Shown: positions 8,565-16,198 of the stretch, in pieces
How the letters are laid out: every line of letters starts with the position of its first letter
How positions within the stretch are numbered: the first letter of the stretch is position 1
DNA from: Pseudotabrizicola sediminis
Lineage (GTDB): Bacteria; Pseudomonadota; Alphaproteobacteria; Rhodobacterales; Rhodobacteraceae
Length of the DNA: 33,290 nucleotides
Reading direction: 5' to 3'
Assembly (NCBI RefSeq): GCF_004745575.1
Contig: NZ_RPEM01000015.1
Coordinates: forward strand, 24,916 to 58,205
Made by a program: the position numbers and the translations under genes
The notes under the pieces: generated by a model
Database searches by the model: none
Told to the model about the DNA's origin: nothing
What the model saw: only the letters and a program-made list of their open reading frames with translations

Positions 8565-9542
8565 ATGTTTGCACCCAATCCGAATACCGATGATTTGGCG
8601 CGCGTCGCGTGGTTGTACCACGTTGGCCAGATGAGCCAGGAAGATGTCAGCCAAGCGCTTGGCATCTCACGATTCAAGGTGTTGCGTATGCTGGCCGAGG
8701 CGCGGGATCGTGGAATCGTTCGGGTAAGCGTCCAACACGAGATCAGCGAGACCCTTACCTTGGCCGACCGCCTTAAACAGGTTTGGGGCATGACCGAGGT
8801 GATGGTCGCGCCAATGCCTGCGGGCCTTCCTCCGGGGGCTGAAACTTCGGACTTTGCCCGGCGCGCCGTTGGAATTCTGGCTGCTGGCTTTCTGAAGCGG
8901 ATCGGACGTGGTGGACAGGCCGTTACCATTGGCATGGGCTGGGGCTGGACACTTGCGGCGATGGCACGCGCCGTGGCAGACCTGCACAACCCGAACCTGC
9001 GCTTTGTGTCGCTGATGGGATCGATGACGCAAACGTCGGACTCCTCGCCCTTTGATGTTTGCACCAACCTTGCGGCCCTGACCGGAGGCAGTGCGATGTT
9101 CCTGCCTGCGCCTTTTATGGCCGACGACGAAGATGCTTGCCGCCTGATCCTGTCGCAGCGGCTTGTGCGAGAAACCCTCGCCGTGGCGCAGCAGGCCGAT
9201 TATGCGATTGTAAGCGTAGGGGAATGTCAACCTGGCGCGCTGCTGTTCTCGTCATCCGTGCTGACGGCAGAGGATCGGTCCGAGTTGCAGATGGCAGGGG
9301 CGGTGGCAGATACTACGGGGCGATTTTTTCGCGCTGACGGCACGTTGGCCGACACTCGCCTGAACCACCGAGCACCGGCGATAGCGTATGACGACTTGCG
9401 TCGGTGCGATGTGGTGCTTTTGTGTGCCGGTACGGAGAAACTCGTGGCCACGCGCGCGGTCCTTCGGGCCGGTTTCGTGCGCCGGCTGATCATTGACCAG
9501 AAGCTGGCCGAAAGCCTGATCTCCAGCGAAGGCGCACAATAG
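8565..9542 (+). CDS. SorC/DeoR-family sugar-responsive transcription regulator (LsrR-like family)
   Basis: SorC-family proteins bind operators through an N-terminal helix-turn-helix and sense a sugar phosphate through a C-terminal NagB-like domain. The 325-residue protein has the classic start: ARVAWLYHVGQMSQ, then the recognition part DVSQALGISRFKVLRMLAEAR (about 27-47), then the sugar-binding domain from about residue 60, with GMGWGWTL (phosphate-binding-type glycine loop, near 125) and GSMTQ. Length is standard. The family includes LsrR, SorC, CggR and DeoR of Bacillus. It lies between two divergent catabolic operons, so it likely controls both and itself. No strong ribosome binding site is seen before the ATG, and its leader contains a candidate operator. 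Effector unknown. Confidence 0.9.
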   Translation: MFAPNPNTDDLARVAWLYHVGQMSQEDVSQALGISRFKVLRMLAEARDRGIVRVSVQHEISETLTLADRLKQVWGMTEVMVAPMPAGLPPGAETSDFARRAVGILAAGFLKRIGRGGQAVTIGMGWGWTLAAMARAVADLHNPNLRFVSLMGSMTQTSDSSPFDVCTNLAALTGGSAMFLPAPFMADDEDACRLILSQRLVRETLAVAQQADYAIVSVGECQPGALLFSSSVLTAEDRSELQMAGAVADTTGRFFRADGTLADTRLNHRAPAIAYDDLRRCDVVLLCAGTEKLVATRAVLRAGFVRRLIIDQKLAESLISSEGAQ

Positions 9543-9571
9543 ACAATTGACATAAATGTCTGACAATTGTC
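9542..9571. promoter_or_regulatory. Candidate SorC operator: two GACAATTG boxes 20 bp apart
   Basis: GACAATTG occurs at 9542-9549 and, as the full palindrome GACAATTGTC, at 9562-9571. The starts are 20 bp apart, close to two helical turns. Between them GACAT (9549-9553) faces ATGTC (9556-9560). The array begins on the last base of the regulator's stop codon and sits upstream of the oxidoreductase-ABC operon. The same 8-mer is in the divergent promoter at 8547-8554, so the two promoter regions of this unit share a motif. One other copy (26258-26265) lies inside a coding region and is taken as chance. Confidence 0.6.
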
Positions 9572-9616
9572 GAAATGTACGCCAACGGCGGTCAGGAATC
9601 GGAAAGGGGGAAATTT

Positions 9617-10498
9617 ATGACACGGATTGCGCATCTTGGGTTGGGGATCATGGGGCGCGGTATGGTGCGCAACCTGCGCGTTGGCGGGCATGACGTTACG
9701 GGATGGAACCGCTCGGCCCCAGACCTGCCATCAGAGCTTCTTGATCTTTCGCTTGCCCCCAGCATTTCGGCTGCAGTGACCGCTAAAGATGTGGTGACGA
9801 TCTGCCTGACGGGTCCGGATGCTCAGCGGGCGGTTCTGATGGGTGACGACGGCGTGCTCTGCCATGCGCCCGTAGGGACGCTGATCATCGACGCGACAAC
9901 CACCGACCCCGAGCTTGCGCGCGAAATTGGTGCCGCTGCCGCAGACCGCGGGCTGCGCTATGTTGATGCGCCGGTTTTCGGTTCACGCGGCGAGGCATGG
10001 GACGGACGGCTTGATTTCATCTGTGGCGGGTCGGAAAAAGATGTTGCTGACGCCCGCCCGGTGCTGGAGTCTATGGCCGCTACAATCCATCATCTTGGGC
10101 CGGTGGGCGCGGGCGCGGCAGCAAAGCTAGTGGGTAACCTGTTGGTCGCGGCACAGCTTGTCTCTTTGGGAGAAGCACTGGCACTGGCCCGGAAGTCGGG
10201 CCTGCCTGATGCAGCGCTTATGGGGTTTCTGGATGTGACCGACTATTCCTCGGCCCTGATCCGGGGGGTGGGGCGCAACACCCTTGCGGGCGATTTCAGT
10301 CCTCATTTTTATCTTCGCCACATGCTGAAGGACGCACGTCTGATCACCGATCACGCGCATCGTCTTGGGGTGTCGGTACCAATGACAGCCGCAGCTGCCG
10401 AGCAGTTTCAGGCCGCTGTTAATCACGGGCATGGCGACCTGAATGCCTCGGGTCTGCATGTGACGCAATTCGCGAACGCGGGTCTGGAAAAACCCTGA
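9617..10498 (+). CDS. NAD(P)-dependent 3-hydroxyisobutyrate-dehydrogenase-like oxidoreductase
   Basis: Members of the beta-hydroxyacid dehydrogenase family oxidise 3-hydroxy acids or reduce aldehydes and keto groups with NAD(P). The 293-residue protein starts at ATG 9617, chosen for the strong GGAAAGGGGG just upstream and the Rossmann motif HLGLGIMGRG at residues 6-15. It has DATTTDP (92-98), DAPVFGS (117-123) in the substrate-binding position, the catalytic lysine in GAGAAAK (K170) and N174. The second domain continues in the family helical fold. It is the first gene after the SorC regulator and precedes the sugar importer. Its cousins act on tartronate semialdehyde, threonate, 4-hydroxybutyrate and 3-hydroxyisobutyrate; the substrate here is unknown. 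Confidence 0.87.
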   Translation: MTRIAHLGLGIMGRGMVRNLRVGGHDVTGWNRSAPDLPSELLDLSLAPSISAAVTAKDVVTICLTGPDAQRAVLMGDDGVLCHAPVGTLIIDATTTDPELAREIGAAAADRGLRYVDAPVFGSRGEAWDGRLDFICGGSEKDVADARPVLESMAATIHHLGPVGAGAAAKLVGNLLVAAQLVSLGEALALARKSGLPDAALMGFLDVTDYSSALIRGVGRNTLAGDFSPHFYLRHMLKDARLITDHAHRLGVSVPMTAAAAEQFQAAVNHGHGDLNASGLHVTQFANAGLEKP

Positions 10499-10504
10499 CC
10501 CAAA

Positions 10505-10528
10505 GTCGCACGCAGGGAGGCGTGCGAC
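10505..10528 (+). repeat. Perfect 9-bp hairpin between oxidoreductase and ABC genes
   Basis: GTCGCACGC (10505-10513) pairs perfectly with GCGTGCGAC (10520-10528) around AGGGAG. It lies 6 bp after the oxidoreductase stop and about 10 bp before the Shine-Dalgarno of the next gene. There is no T-run, so it more likely tunes mRNA decay or translation than terminates transcription. Confidence 0.7.
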
Positions 10529-10550
10529 CCACCAACGACAGGAGGATGAT

Positions 10551-11327
10551 GTGCACTCAACCGGAGAACCGATCCTACAAATGCGGGGAATCTCCAAATC
10601 CTTTGGTGGCCTAAGGGCGCTCATGGATGTGGATCTGGAATTATACCCCGGCGAGGTTCTCGCCATTGTAGGGGACAATGGTGCGGGGAAATCGACCCTG
10701 ATCAAGGTCCTGACTGGCGTGTATCAAGCCGACAAGGGTGAGATCAGGATCGACGGAAAGACTGTTCAGGTCCGCTCACGCCGTGACAGCATCGATGCCG
10801 GCATTGCCGCCGTGTACCAGAACCTCGGACTTGTTGATTCGCTGCCCGCCCCCGAAAACGTCTTTCTGGGAGTTGAACCAATCAAACGCATCTTCGGGCT
10901 GCCTTTCATCGATAACCGTGAAATGCGCGAACGCACCATTGCCATTCTGCGCGACCGTGTTGGCGTGTCCCTACCCAACGTCGATGAGCCTACGCGTAAC
11001 TTTTCCGGCGGTCAGCGGCAAGCGGTGGCGATTGCGCGCGCGATCAACGCCGCCGAACTGAAGGTGCTGGTAATGGACGAACCCACTGCCGCACTGGGCC
11101 CTGAGGAGACGCGCAACACGCTCAACCTTATCCGCGCGGTCAAAGAGCGCGGCACCTCGATCATTCTGATTTCCCATAATCTTGATCATGTCTTCAAGGT
11201 CGCAGATCGCGTGCAGGTAATGCGCGGCGGGCGCAAGGCGGGCGTGGCTGTGGTGGCCAATTCCACCCGCCGAGACGTGCTGGGCATGATCGTCGGCACC
11301 GATGTCGACGAAGACGCGCATGTGTGA
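10551..11327 (+). CDS. Sugar ABC importer ATP-binding protein (FrcA/RbsA-type, single domain)
   Basis: This ATPase drives import of a sugar through the ribose-type permease that follows. The 258-residue protein has one cassette: Walker A GDNGAGKS (41-48), signature FSGGQ (151-155), Walker B KVLVMDEP (171-178), with an H-loop histidine in LISHNLDH. RbsA usually has two cassettes in about 500 residues, so this is the half-size FrcA type that works as a homodimer. The start is a GTG at 10551, with AGGAGG 5 nt upstream; ATGs at 10546 and 10549 are in other frames. The permease starts 15 bp after its stop. Substrate specificity sits in the binding protein. Confidence 0.92.
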   Translation: MHSTGEPILQMRGISKSFGGLRALMDVDLELYPGEVLAIVGDNGAGKSTLIKVLTGVYQADKGEIRIDGKTVQVRSRRDSIDAGIAAVYQNLGLVDSLPAPENVFLGVEPIKRIFGLPFIDNREMRERTIAILRDRVGVSLPNVDEPTRNFSGGQRQAVAIARAINAAELKVLVMDEPTAALGPEETRNTLNLIRAVKERGTSIILISHNLDHVFKVADRVQVMRGGRKAGVAVVANSTRRDVLGMIVGTDVDEDAHV

Positions 11328-11342
11328 GGTCGGAGGAAAAAG

Positions 11343-12362
11343 ATGACCATGACAACCACCATTCCCGCTGACAAGAACGCAGGCCGCAAGGTCGCACTGC
11401 CTTGGTATGAACGCTACATAAACATTGTCGGACCATTGGTCATGATCATTGCGTTGGTGATCGCCATGCTGATCTTCGAACGGCGATATTTCGAATTCCA
11501 GAACATGATGATCATTCTTCAGGATGCTGCCATCTTCATGGTGCTGGGCATGGCTATGACCATCGTCATAACCGGCAAGGGAATCGACCTGTCCATTGGT
11601 GCGGTGGCGGCGCTTTCTGCTGTGATCATGGCGATGCTCATCAAGGATCAAGGCTGGCCTGTCTATCCGGCCATGCTTGCCGGGGTGGTTGTCGGCCTCA
11701 CTTGTGGCACTATCAACGGGCTGGTGATCACCCGACTGAACGTGCCTGACCTGCTCGCGACATTGGCGATGGACCAGATCTACCGCGGCATCGGTCTTGT
11801 GCTGGCAGCCGGCGCGGTTCTGGCGCGATTCCCCGAACCGATCCCTTTTCTAGGCCGTGGCCGGGCTTTTGATCTTATCCCCACGGCCGCCATCGTGGGG
11901 CTAATATTCCTTGCCTTGGGATTTGTGCTTTACCGCTACACTTGGCTTGGCCGCTATGCCATCGCCATCGGCGGAAACCGCGAGGCGGCAGTGCTGACCG
12001 GCATCAACATCCGCCGGCAGAAGGTTTATCATTATATGCTGATGGGCACCTGTGCCGCGATTGCGGGCATCCTGCTGACTGGCCGCCTCAACGCCATCCA
12101 GGCCACCGCAGGGATGGGGTTTGCGCTCCATACAATTGCGGCAGTTGTTGTGGGGGGAACGGCGCTTTTTGGTGGCCGCGGGTCGATGTTTGGTACCTTG
12201 GTCGGCGTGCTGCTGCTTGCCATGGTGACGAATGCGCTGGTGATGTTGCGGTTCCAGTTTTTCTGGCAGCTCGTTGCTTCGGGGATCATCATCATCGCAT
12301 CTATCGGTTTCTATTCCTACCTTCAGCGCCGGGGGAATTCCGACGCCAAGGGGGATGACTGA
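11343..12362 (+). CDS. Sugar ABC importer permease (RbsC-type)
   Basis: The 339-residue integral membrane protein forms the translocation pore, probably as a homodimer. It has the BPD_transp_2 layout: a short cytoplasmic start with a first helix at about 28-46, further hydrophobic stretches at about 62-100 and 105-125, the family's TLAMDQIYRGIGLVL segment, a late glycine-rich helix TIAAVVVGGTALFGGRG, and a final helix near 300-325. The conserved GKGIDLSIGA motif near 79-88 is typical of RbsC/XylH/LsrC relatives. GGAGG at 11332-11337 precedes the ATG. An 88-bp gap before the binding-protein gene holds no clear structure but ends with a good Shine-Dalgarno. Confidence 0.92.
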   Translation: MTMTTTIPADKNAGRKVALPWYERYINIVGPLVMIIALVIAMLIFERRYFEFQNMMIILQDAAIFMVLGMAMTIVITGKGIDLSIGAVAALSAVIMAMLIKDQGWPVYPAMLAGVVVGLTCGTINGLVITRLNVPDLLATLAMDQIYRGIGLVLAAGAVLARFPEPIPFLGRGRAFDLIPTAAIVGLIFLALGFVLYRYTWLGRYAIAIGGNREAAVLTGINIRRQKVYHYMLMGTCAAIAGILLTGRLNAIQATAGMGFALHTIAAVVVGGTALFGGRGSMFGTLVGVLLLAMVTNALVMLRFQFFWQLVASGIIIIASIGFYSYLQRRGNSDAKGDD

Positions 12363-12450
12363 CGCGGGAGAGGGAGGAGCCTTGCCCGCCCCGCCGACCC
12401 GGCTGACCCCGGACCGGCACACCGAACCAGAAACGGGAGGAAAACCAAAA

Positions 12451-13596
12451 ATGAACGGAATGACCAAACTTGCGACCGGTGCCTCGGCACTGGCGATCGG
12501 CCTGATGCTGGCAGGAACTCTGTCGGCTCAGACACTACCCTTGAAACCACTGCCGGATGATGCTGACCGCTATTTCTGGTGGTATCATCAGGTGCAAACC
12601 GACGAAGTTCTGTCCAACATGCAGGAAATTGTCGGCAAGCCAGCCACCGCCATGGCAAGCCCGCCCACCGCACCAATCAAAATCGCGGTGATCTATCCTA
12701 GCCAGGATGTGTCGGATTTCTGGCTGCGCAGCTACCTGTCGATGGAGGCGCGTTTGAACGAAATGGGCCTTCCGTTCGAGGCGGTTCAATACGCGTCGAA
12801 CATGGGCGACTTTCTGCTGCAATCCACTTACGCTGAACAGGCTGCGCGCGAGGATTTCCAATACGTGATCTTTGGCCCGTCAGAGCTTCAGGCGCAACAA
12901 GACGACATCAAGCATCTCATGGATGCGGGCAAGAAAGTCATCGTGCTGAATTATGACACCCCAATCCAAGAATGGGGCGATGACCAGCCGATGATGTACA
13001 CGACGTTCAGCCATCTTTTTGGAGCGCTGAACATCTGTAACTGGGTAGTGGAAAACCTTGGCACCGAAGGCACCTATGCCATGATTCGGGGCATCGTTGG
13101 GGGCATCGACGACCAGCGCTCAGGCGGGTTCCGCGATTGTTTGGCGGAAAAGTCGAACTGGAAATTGGCCTATGAACACTATGGCGAGTTCCAGCGCGAA
13201 GGCGGCTTCAATGGTGCGCAGCTGATCACATCGGCCTATCCCGAGGTGACACTGATCCATAACGCCAACACCGCTATGGCCATGGGTGCAATCTCGGCAG
13301 TTCAGGCAGCAGGGATTGGCGACAAGGTCGGTGTCACCGCGTGGGGCGGCACGGGCGACGAGATCGACGCGCTGAAAAACGGCGAGTTGCTGGCAACCCC
13401 GATGCGCATGTCAGACGATGTCGGTGTGGCCATGGCTGAGGCGATCCGCGCTGATATCGAAGGGCGTACGGCGGATATCCCACTCGTGTTCCTTGGCCGG
13501 ATCGACATCGTCTCGGGCAAGTCCACGCCCGAAGACGTGGAGGCCAAGGCCAACGAGGCCTTCCGCTACACCGGGCGCAACACGCTGGAACGCTAA
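12451..13596 (+). CDS. LuxP-like periplasmic sugar/AI-2-type binding protein
   Basis: This is the soluble receptor of the importer. It has 381 residues from ATG 12451 (GGGAGG 10 nt upstream), with a Sec signal peptide MNGMTKLATG to LSAQ (cut near 26). The fold is PBP type 1. Alignment from memory to Vibrio LuxP is strikingly good: PIKIAVIYP (75-83), VSDFW, the NYDTPIQEW stretch (167-175), the WGG motif (298-300) and MRMSDDVGVAMAEAI (318-332). Of eight LuxP residues that contact AI-2 I place seven as conserved (S88, W91, N167, R223, T274, W298, R319), while LuxP Q77 is D86 here. LuxP normally pairs with the kinase LuxQ; here it is joined to ABC genes. Ligand may be AI-2 or another furanose-like sugar; the pocket suggests but does not prove it. 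Confidence 0.85.
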   Translation: MNGMTKLATGASALAIGLMLAGTLSAQTLPLKPLPDDADRYFWWYHQVQTDEVLSNMQEIVGKPATAMASPPTAPIKIAVIYPSQDVSDFWLRSYLSMEARLNEMGLPFEAVQYASNMGDFLLQSTYAEQAAREDFQYVIFGPSELQAQQDDIKHLMDAGKKVIVLNYDTPIQEWGDDQPMMYTTFSHLFGALNICNWVVENLGTEGTYAMIRGIVGGIDDQRSGGFRDCLAEKSNWKLAYEHYGEFQREGGFNGAQLITSAYPEVTLIHNANTAMAMGAISAVQAAGIGDKVGVTAWGGTGDEIDALKNGELLATPMRMSDDVGVAMAEAIRADIEGRTADIPLVFLGRIDIVSGKSTPEDVEAKANEAFRYTGRNTLER

Positions 13597-13604
13597 AGCC
13601 AGCT

Positions 13605-13636
13605 CCGGGCGCCCTTGGTGGGGCGCCCGGGTTTTT
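13605..13636 (+). terminator. Intrinsic terminator/attenuator after the binding-protein gene
   Basis: CCGGGCGCCC (13605-13614) pairs perfectly with GGGCGCCCGG (13621-13630) around TTGGTG, followed by GTTTTT (13631-13636). This is a textbook rho-independent terminator on the plus strand. dhaK starts only 18 bp later, so either it is a partial terminator that makes the importer more abundant than the kinases, or a separate promoter feeds dhaK. Confidence 0.85.
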
Positions 13637-13653
13637 AGATGTGGGGAAAGACC

Positions 13654-14646
13654 ATGAAAAAGGTTCTCAACGACCCGTTTGCCTATGTCGATGAAATGCT
13701 GGCCGGCTTGTGCGCCGCACATCCTGAATACTACCGCCAGACCGGCGATCAGGGGCGCGTGATCGCACGGGCGCTCCCCATCCGTTCGGGCAAGGTCGGC
13801 ATCGTGTCGGGTGGCGGCTCGGGGCATCTGCCAGTTTTTACCGGCTATGTCGGTCCCGGCCTGCTTGACGCCTGCGCCATCGGTGATGTGTTCGCCAGCC
13901 CTTCGGTCGATCAGATGGCGGACGCCATGCGCGCGGCAAACGGTGGGGCCGGTGTGCTCCGGCTGTATGGTAATTATGGCGGCGACATCATGAATTTCGA
14001 CATGGCCGGCGACATTGTCGAGATGGAAGATATCACCTGTTCCACGGTCGTTCTTGCGGATGATGTGGCCTCGGCAAAATCGGATGAGGCCGAAAAGCGC
14101 CGGGGGGTCGCAGGCATGGTCTATGCCTTCAAGATCGCCGGCGCTGCGGCCGAAGCCGGGCTGGACCTTGCCGGCGTCACCGACGCAGCGCAGCGCGCAG
14201 CAAATGCCTGCCGGTCGGTTGGCTTTGCGCTGTCGTCGTGCACCGTGCCGCAGGCGGGCAGACCCACATTTCAGATCGACGAGGGCGATATGGAAATGGG
14301 CATGGGCATCCACGGCGAACCTGGTGTCTGGCGAGGTCCCCTGCGCAAGGCCGATGTGATTGCCGAAGAAATGATGGATATTCTTTTGGCTGATCGTGCG
14401 TTTTCAGGCCGCGTTTCGGTCATGGTCAATAGCCTTGGGGCCACCCCCCCCGAAGAGCTTTACATCCTTTATCGCATCGTTAAGGCAAGGCTGGAGGCCG
14501 CAGGGGCACAGATTGTCATGCCCCTGATCGGCCGATATGCCACATCAATGGAAATGTCTGGCGCGTCAATCACGCTTTGCCAGCTGGATGATCATCTTGA
14601 GCGTTGGCTGTGCGCGCCCTGCGATTGCGCGTTCTGGAAGGTCTGA
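13654..14646 (+). CDS. dhaK: Dihydroxyacetone-kinase-type subunit DhaK
   Basis: DhaK binds a short ketose covalently and DhaL supplies the phosphoryl group. The 330-residue protein begins MKKVLNDPFAYVDEM, with GGGGAAAG before the ATG at 13654. It keeps the key residues of E. coli DhaK at matching places: GGGSGH with H58, GNYGGDIMNF with D111, and GMGIHGEPG with H220, the histidine that forms the hemiaminal with the substrate. Length and C-terminal LGATP and SITL motifs are normal. DhaL follows at once, with 1 nt between stop and start. No DhaM (PTS subunit) is present, so DhaL is likely ATP-dependent. Natural substrate could be dihydroxyacetone or a four/five-carbon ketose such as erythrulose. 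Confidence 0.9.
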   Translation: MKKVLNDPFAYVDEMLAGLCAAHPEYYRQTGDQGRVIARALPIRSGKVGIVSGGGSGHLPVFTGYVGPGLLDACAIGDVFASPSVDQMADAMRAANGGAGVLRLYGNYGGDIMNFDMAGDIVEMEDITCSTVVLADDVASAKSDEAEKRRGVAGMVYAFKIAGAAAEAGLDLAGVTDAAQRAANACRSVGFALSSCTVPQAGRPTFQIDEGDMEMGMGIHGEPGVWRGPLRKADVIAEEMMDILLADRAFSGRVSVMVNSLGATPPEELYILYRIVKARLEAAGAQIVMPLIGRYATSMEMSGASITLCQLDDHLERWLCAPCDCAFWKV

Positions 14647-14647
14647 C

Positions 14648-15253
14648 ATGCTGACCCGTGACAGCCTTGCCGCTGGCCTTGCCCGCCTTGCTAATCACAT
14701 GGACAGCGTGGCGGATGAGCTGAACGCGCTTGATGGCCAGCTTGGTGACGGTGATCTAGGCATCACCATGGTGCGGGGCGGGCGCGCGGTGCGAGATCTG
14801 CTATCTGACCTTCCCGTCGATCTGGGGCAGGCGCTGCTGCAAGTGGCACAGGCCTTTACCCGCACATCCGGATCAAGCTTCGGCACATTGACCGCTACCG
14901 GCCTTATGGCAGCGGCAAAAGCACTGAAGGGGCGAGAGGCTGCCGACTGGTCAGAAACCTCCGCCCTGCTGATGGCTGCATTCGAGGTGATGCGCATGCG
15001 AGGTAAGGCGGATCTTGGCGACAAGACGGTGCTGGACACGCTGCACGCAGCCGCAACCGCAACCGAAGGCCTGACCGACGCAGCCGAGATCCGCACCGCC
15101 GCGCTTACCGCAGTTATCGGCACCATGGACCGGATGCGCGGAAAGCATGCCCGCATCGGCCGCGCCCGCATTTTTGGTGAGAAATCCGTCGGCCTCGACG
15201 ATCCGGGCATGCGGGCCTTTCTCCACATGCTCAGAGGCATTGCTCCGCCCTGA
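14648..15253 (+). CDS. dhaL: Dihydroxyacetone-kinase-type subunit DhaL
   Basis: DhaL holds the nucleotide and passes its phosphate to the DhaK-bound ketose. From ATG 14648 it has 201 residues. The Mg/nucleotide aspartates are kept (D29, D34, D36 in LDGQLGDGDLG), as are GDKTVLDTL (124-132) and the GRARIFGEKS to DPG segment near the end. Two positions that are histidine in many DhaL proteins (DGDHG and GHxDPG) are leucine here (L37, L183). This may mark a subgroup or changed substrate use. It follows DhaK directly, and the next gene begins about 96 bp later without a clear terminator. Confidence 0.88.
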   Translation: MLTRDSLAAGLARLANHMDSVADELNALDGQLGDGDLGITMVRGGRAVRDLLSDLPVDLGQALLQVAQAFTRTSGSSFGTLTATGLMAAAKALKGREAADWSETSALLMAAFEVMRMRGKADLGDKTVLDTLHAAATATEGLTDAAEIRTAALTAVIGTMDRMRGKHARIGRARIFGEKSVGLDDPGMRAFLHMLRGIAPP

Positions 15254-15349
15254 AATACCAATTTCTTAAATCGTCCTCGGTTGGTTCCAGGGGGGCGGAC
15301 ATTCTTCTGGTGCCATCCAAATCATATCCGTTTCGACAAAGGAAAAATC

Positions 15350-16198
15350 ATGCAAGGCTTTGGCGTTCATACCAGCATGTGGACCATGAACTGGAACCGC
15401 GAAGGGGCCGAGCGCGCTATTGCCGGTGCTGTCCACTACAAAATGGACTTCATAGAAATTGCGCTTCTGACCCCGGAAAAGGTTGATACTCAGCACACAC
15501 GCGCGCTGTTGGATGCAAACAATCTGCGCGCGGTCTGCTCGCTGGGTCTGCCAGAGGGGAAATGGCCCTCGGTCCACCCTGATGCCGCCATAGACCATCT
15601 TAGATTTGCGTTAGACAAGACCGCCGAGATGGGTTGCGAGGCGCTGACGGGAGTCACCTATGGCGGGATCGGACAGCGCACCGGGGTCTATCCGACGCGG
15701 GACGAATACGACAACATTGCCCGTGCGCTGGAAGCGGCGGCTAAACATGCCAAATCGCGGGGCGTGCTGTTCGGGATCGAGCCGGTGAACCGCTATGAAA
15801 ATCACCTCCTGAACACCGGCCGCCAAGCGCGCGAGATGATTGAGCGGGTGGGCGCGGACAACATGTTCATCCACCTTGATACCTATCACATGAATATCGA
15901 GGAAAAGGGCGCTGGCAACGGTATTCTTGATGCGCGCGATTACATCAAATATATCCACCTGTCGGAATCCGATCGCGGCACGCCCGGCTGGGGCACCTGC
16001 GACTGGGACGAAATCTATGCAACCCTTGCCGCGATCGGCTTCAAGGGGGGGTTGGCGATGGAAAGCTTCATCAATATGCCGCCAGAGGTTGCCTTCGGCC
16101 TTGCGGTCTGGCGGCCGGTGGCAAAGGACTTCGAGGAAGTGATGAACAATGGCTTGCCCTTCTTGCGCGGCAAGGCGCGGCAATACGGGTTGATCTGA
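15350..16198 (+). CDS. Ketose 3-epimerase (D-tagatose/psicose 3-epimerase family)
   Basis: TIM-barrel epimerases of this family invert the C3 hydroxyl of a ketose through a metal-bound enediolate. The 282-residue protein starts at ATG 15350, with AGGA 6 nt upstream. All four metal and proton-transfer residues are present and keep the exact spacing of Pseudomonas tagatose 3-epimerase (E152, D185, H211, E246): here E144 in GIEPVNRYENH, D177 in HLDTYHMN, H203 in IHLSESDRGTPGWG, and E238 in AMESF. Its stop overlaps the next gene's start (TGATG). In context it may convert a ketose or ketose phosphate made or used by the neighbouring kinases. The exact sugar is unknown. Confidence 0.88.
   Translation: MQGFGVHTSMWTMNWNREGAERAIAGAVHYKMDFIEIALLTPEKVDTQHTRALLDANNLRAVCSLGLPEGKWPSVHPDAAIDHLRFALDKTAEMGCEALTGVTYGGIGQRTGVYPTRDEYDNIARALEAAAKHAKSRGVLFGIEPVNRYENHLLNTGRQAREMIERVGADNMFIHLDTYHMNIEEKGAGNGILDARDYIKYIHLSESDRGTPGWGTCDWDEIYATLAAIGFKGGLAMESFINMPPEVAFGLAVWRPVAKDFEEVMNNGLPFLRGKARQYGLI

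Noticed and set aside
12451-13596. Proof of AI-2 quorum sensing
   Set aside because: No LuxQ, LuxU/LuxO or LuxS is in the window; the pocket similarity was judged from memory and supports only a hypothesis.
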